Positions 63,563 through 64,000 of a DNA stretch of 64,000 nucleotides are shown here, piece after piece. Origin of the DNA: Leisingera sp. M658 (lineage in GTDB: Bacteria > Pseudomonadota > Alphaproteobacteria > Rhodobacterales > Rhodobacteraceae); assembly GCF_025144145.1 (NCBI RefSeq), contig NZ_CP083546.1:2930501-2994500 (forward strand). The letters run 5' to 3'. Position 1 is the stretch's first letter, and each line of letters begins with the position of its first letter. The translations under genes were made by a program, and so were the position numbers. The notes beneath the pieces are model-generated. The model saw only the letters and a program-made list of their open reading frames with translations. It was not told the DNA's origin and did no database searches.

Positions 63563-64000
63563 TCATGCCTGGCCCGTCAGGGTTTTGCCGCGCCGGTCGT
63601 GCCGCAGCGAAGCATACAGAACATGGGTCCGCCAGCGGCCGTTGATCTGCAAATAGGACTGAGCGACGCCCTCGTATTTGAAGCCGGATTTCTCCAGCAG
63701 TCCGCGGGAAGCCTGGTTTTCCGGCAAGCATGCAGCCTCAATCCGGCTGAGATCCAGTTTGCTGAAGGCGTGATGCACCACCGCGCCGATCGCCTCGCGC
63801 ATGTAGCCGTGGCGGGCAAAGGGCAACCCGGTCCAGTACCCCAGCGTACCCGCCTGGGCCGGCCCGCGGCGGATATTGTCAAGCGTGATCGCGCCCAGCA
63901 GCATATTGTCGGACCGCCGGATCAGGAACAGCGGCAGCGCCGTGCCCCCAGCCACCGAGCGGCGGGCCCAATAGACCCGGTTGGTGAATGACTTGCGGCT
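63563..64000 (-). CDS. RimJ-like GNAT N-acetyltransferase, partial
   Basis: Only the C-terminal about 145 residues are present; the frame stays open to the right edge. The RimJ/RimL pattern is seen in LGAITLDNIRRG, the acetyl-CoA-contact segment YWTGLPFARHGYMREAI and LPENQASRGLLEKSGFKYEGVA. RimJ-like enzymes acetylate the ribosomal protein S5 or related substrates; that role is likely but not shown. Confidence 0.88.
   Translation of the reverse strand, partial: SRKSFTNRVYWARRSVAGGTALPLFLIRRSDNMLLGAITLDNIRRGPAQAGTLGYWTGLPFARHGYMREAIGAVVHHAFSKLDLSRIEAACLPENQASRGLLEKSGFKYEGVAQSYLQINGRWRTHVLYASLRHDRRGKTLTGQA

Overview
The window is a GC-rich, gene-dense stretch of an alphaproteobacterial chromosome, most likely from the Roseobacter group of Rhodobacteraceae (Leisingera/Phaeobacter/Ruegeria-like). 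The support is the gene content: a TRAP transporter catabolic operon, an aa3 oxidase gene with an FNR-type box, a divergent ilvC / Lrp-pair locus, glyQ and glyS with a PPDK gene, a folB-folP-glmM run, DUF2244, DUF6446 and DUF1178 proteins, and structured intergenic repeats. The genus is inference. I found no rRNA, CRISPR array, transposase, integrase or phage gene.

Layout. (1) 1-5813: a plus-strand catabolic operon with an enolase-superfamily enzyme (cut by the window edge), a DadA-like FAD oxidoreductase, a complete TRAP transporter (binding protein, small and large permease) and a BASS-like membrane protein. (2) 5797-12239: four minus-strand genes resembling a glycan decoration cluster: a sulfotransferase-like protein, a methyltransferase-like/alpha-beta-hydrolase fusion, a GT32-like glycosyltransferase/methyltransferase fusion and a large GT2-type protein. 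(3) 12451-16120: tRNA-Leu(GAG), then two paralogous secreted peptidoglycan-binding proteins, one with a caspase-like domain. (4) 16249-19370: lipB, a PAS / degenerate LuxR-like HTH / alpha-beta hydrolase protein whose catalytic residues look lost, and a HIT protein. (5) 19487-25367: ctaD with an FNR box, DUF2244, an asparagine-synthetase-like protein, yqeY and carA. (6) 25375-32317: a membrane GT2 with a GspE-N domain, GntR regulator, HAD nucleotidase, UbiH-like hydroxylase, M50-like protein and class V aminotransferase. (7) 32507-36571: two coupled Lrp regulators divergent from ilvC, then two DMT permeases. (8) 36587-43400: glmM, folP, an extended folB, a SleB-type wall hydrolase and a PPDK. 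(9) 43578-48583: glyQ, DUF6446, a GltS-type transporter and glyS in one run. (10) 48840-56756: a SPOR/PG-binding pseudo-protease and accessory enzymes up to a SulP transporter. (11) 56995-64000: a PRC-barrel protein, mtnP, a DUF418-like membrane protein, apt, a GlcD-type dehydrogenase, an MBL-fold protein and a partial RimJ-like acetyltransferase.

How the genes fit together. Most are housekeeping: lipoylation, respiration, pyrimidine, branched-chain amino acid, folate, peptidoglycan precursor and purine-salvage functions, and glycyl-tRNA synthesis. The less ordinary content is a set of enzyme-fold proteins with broken active sites (16896-18590, 48840-50612, N-terminus of 6772-8145), the glycan cluster with a shared methyltransferase-like module, the paralogous caspase-like/PG-binding pair, and a family of three structured intergenic repeats near 3' gene ends (50763-50880, 60928-61051, 63451-63536).
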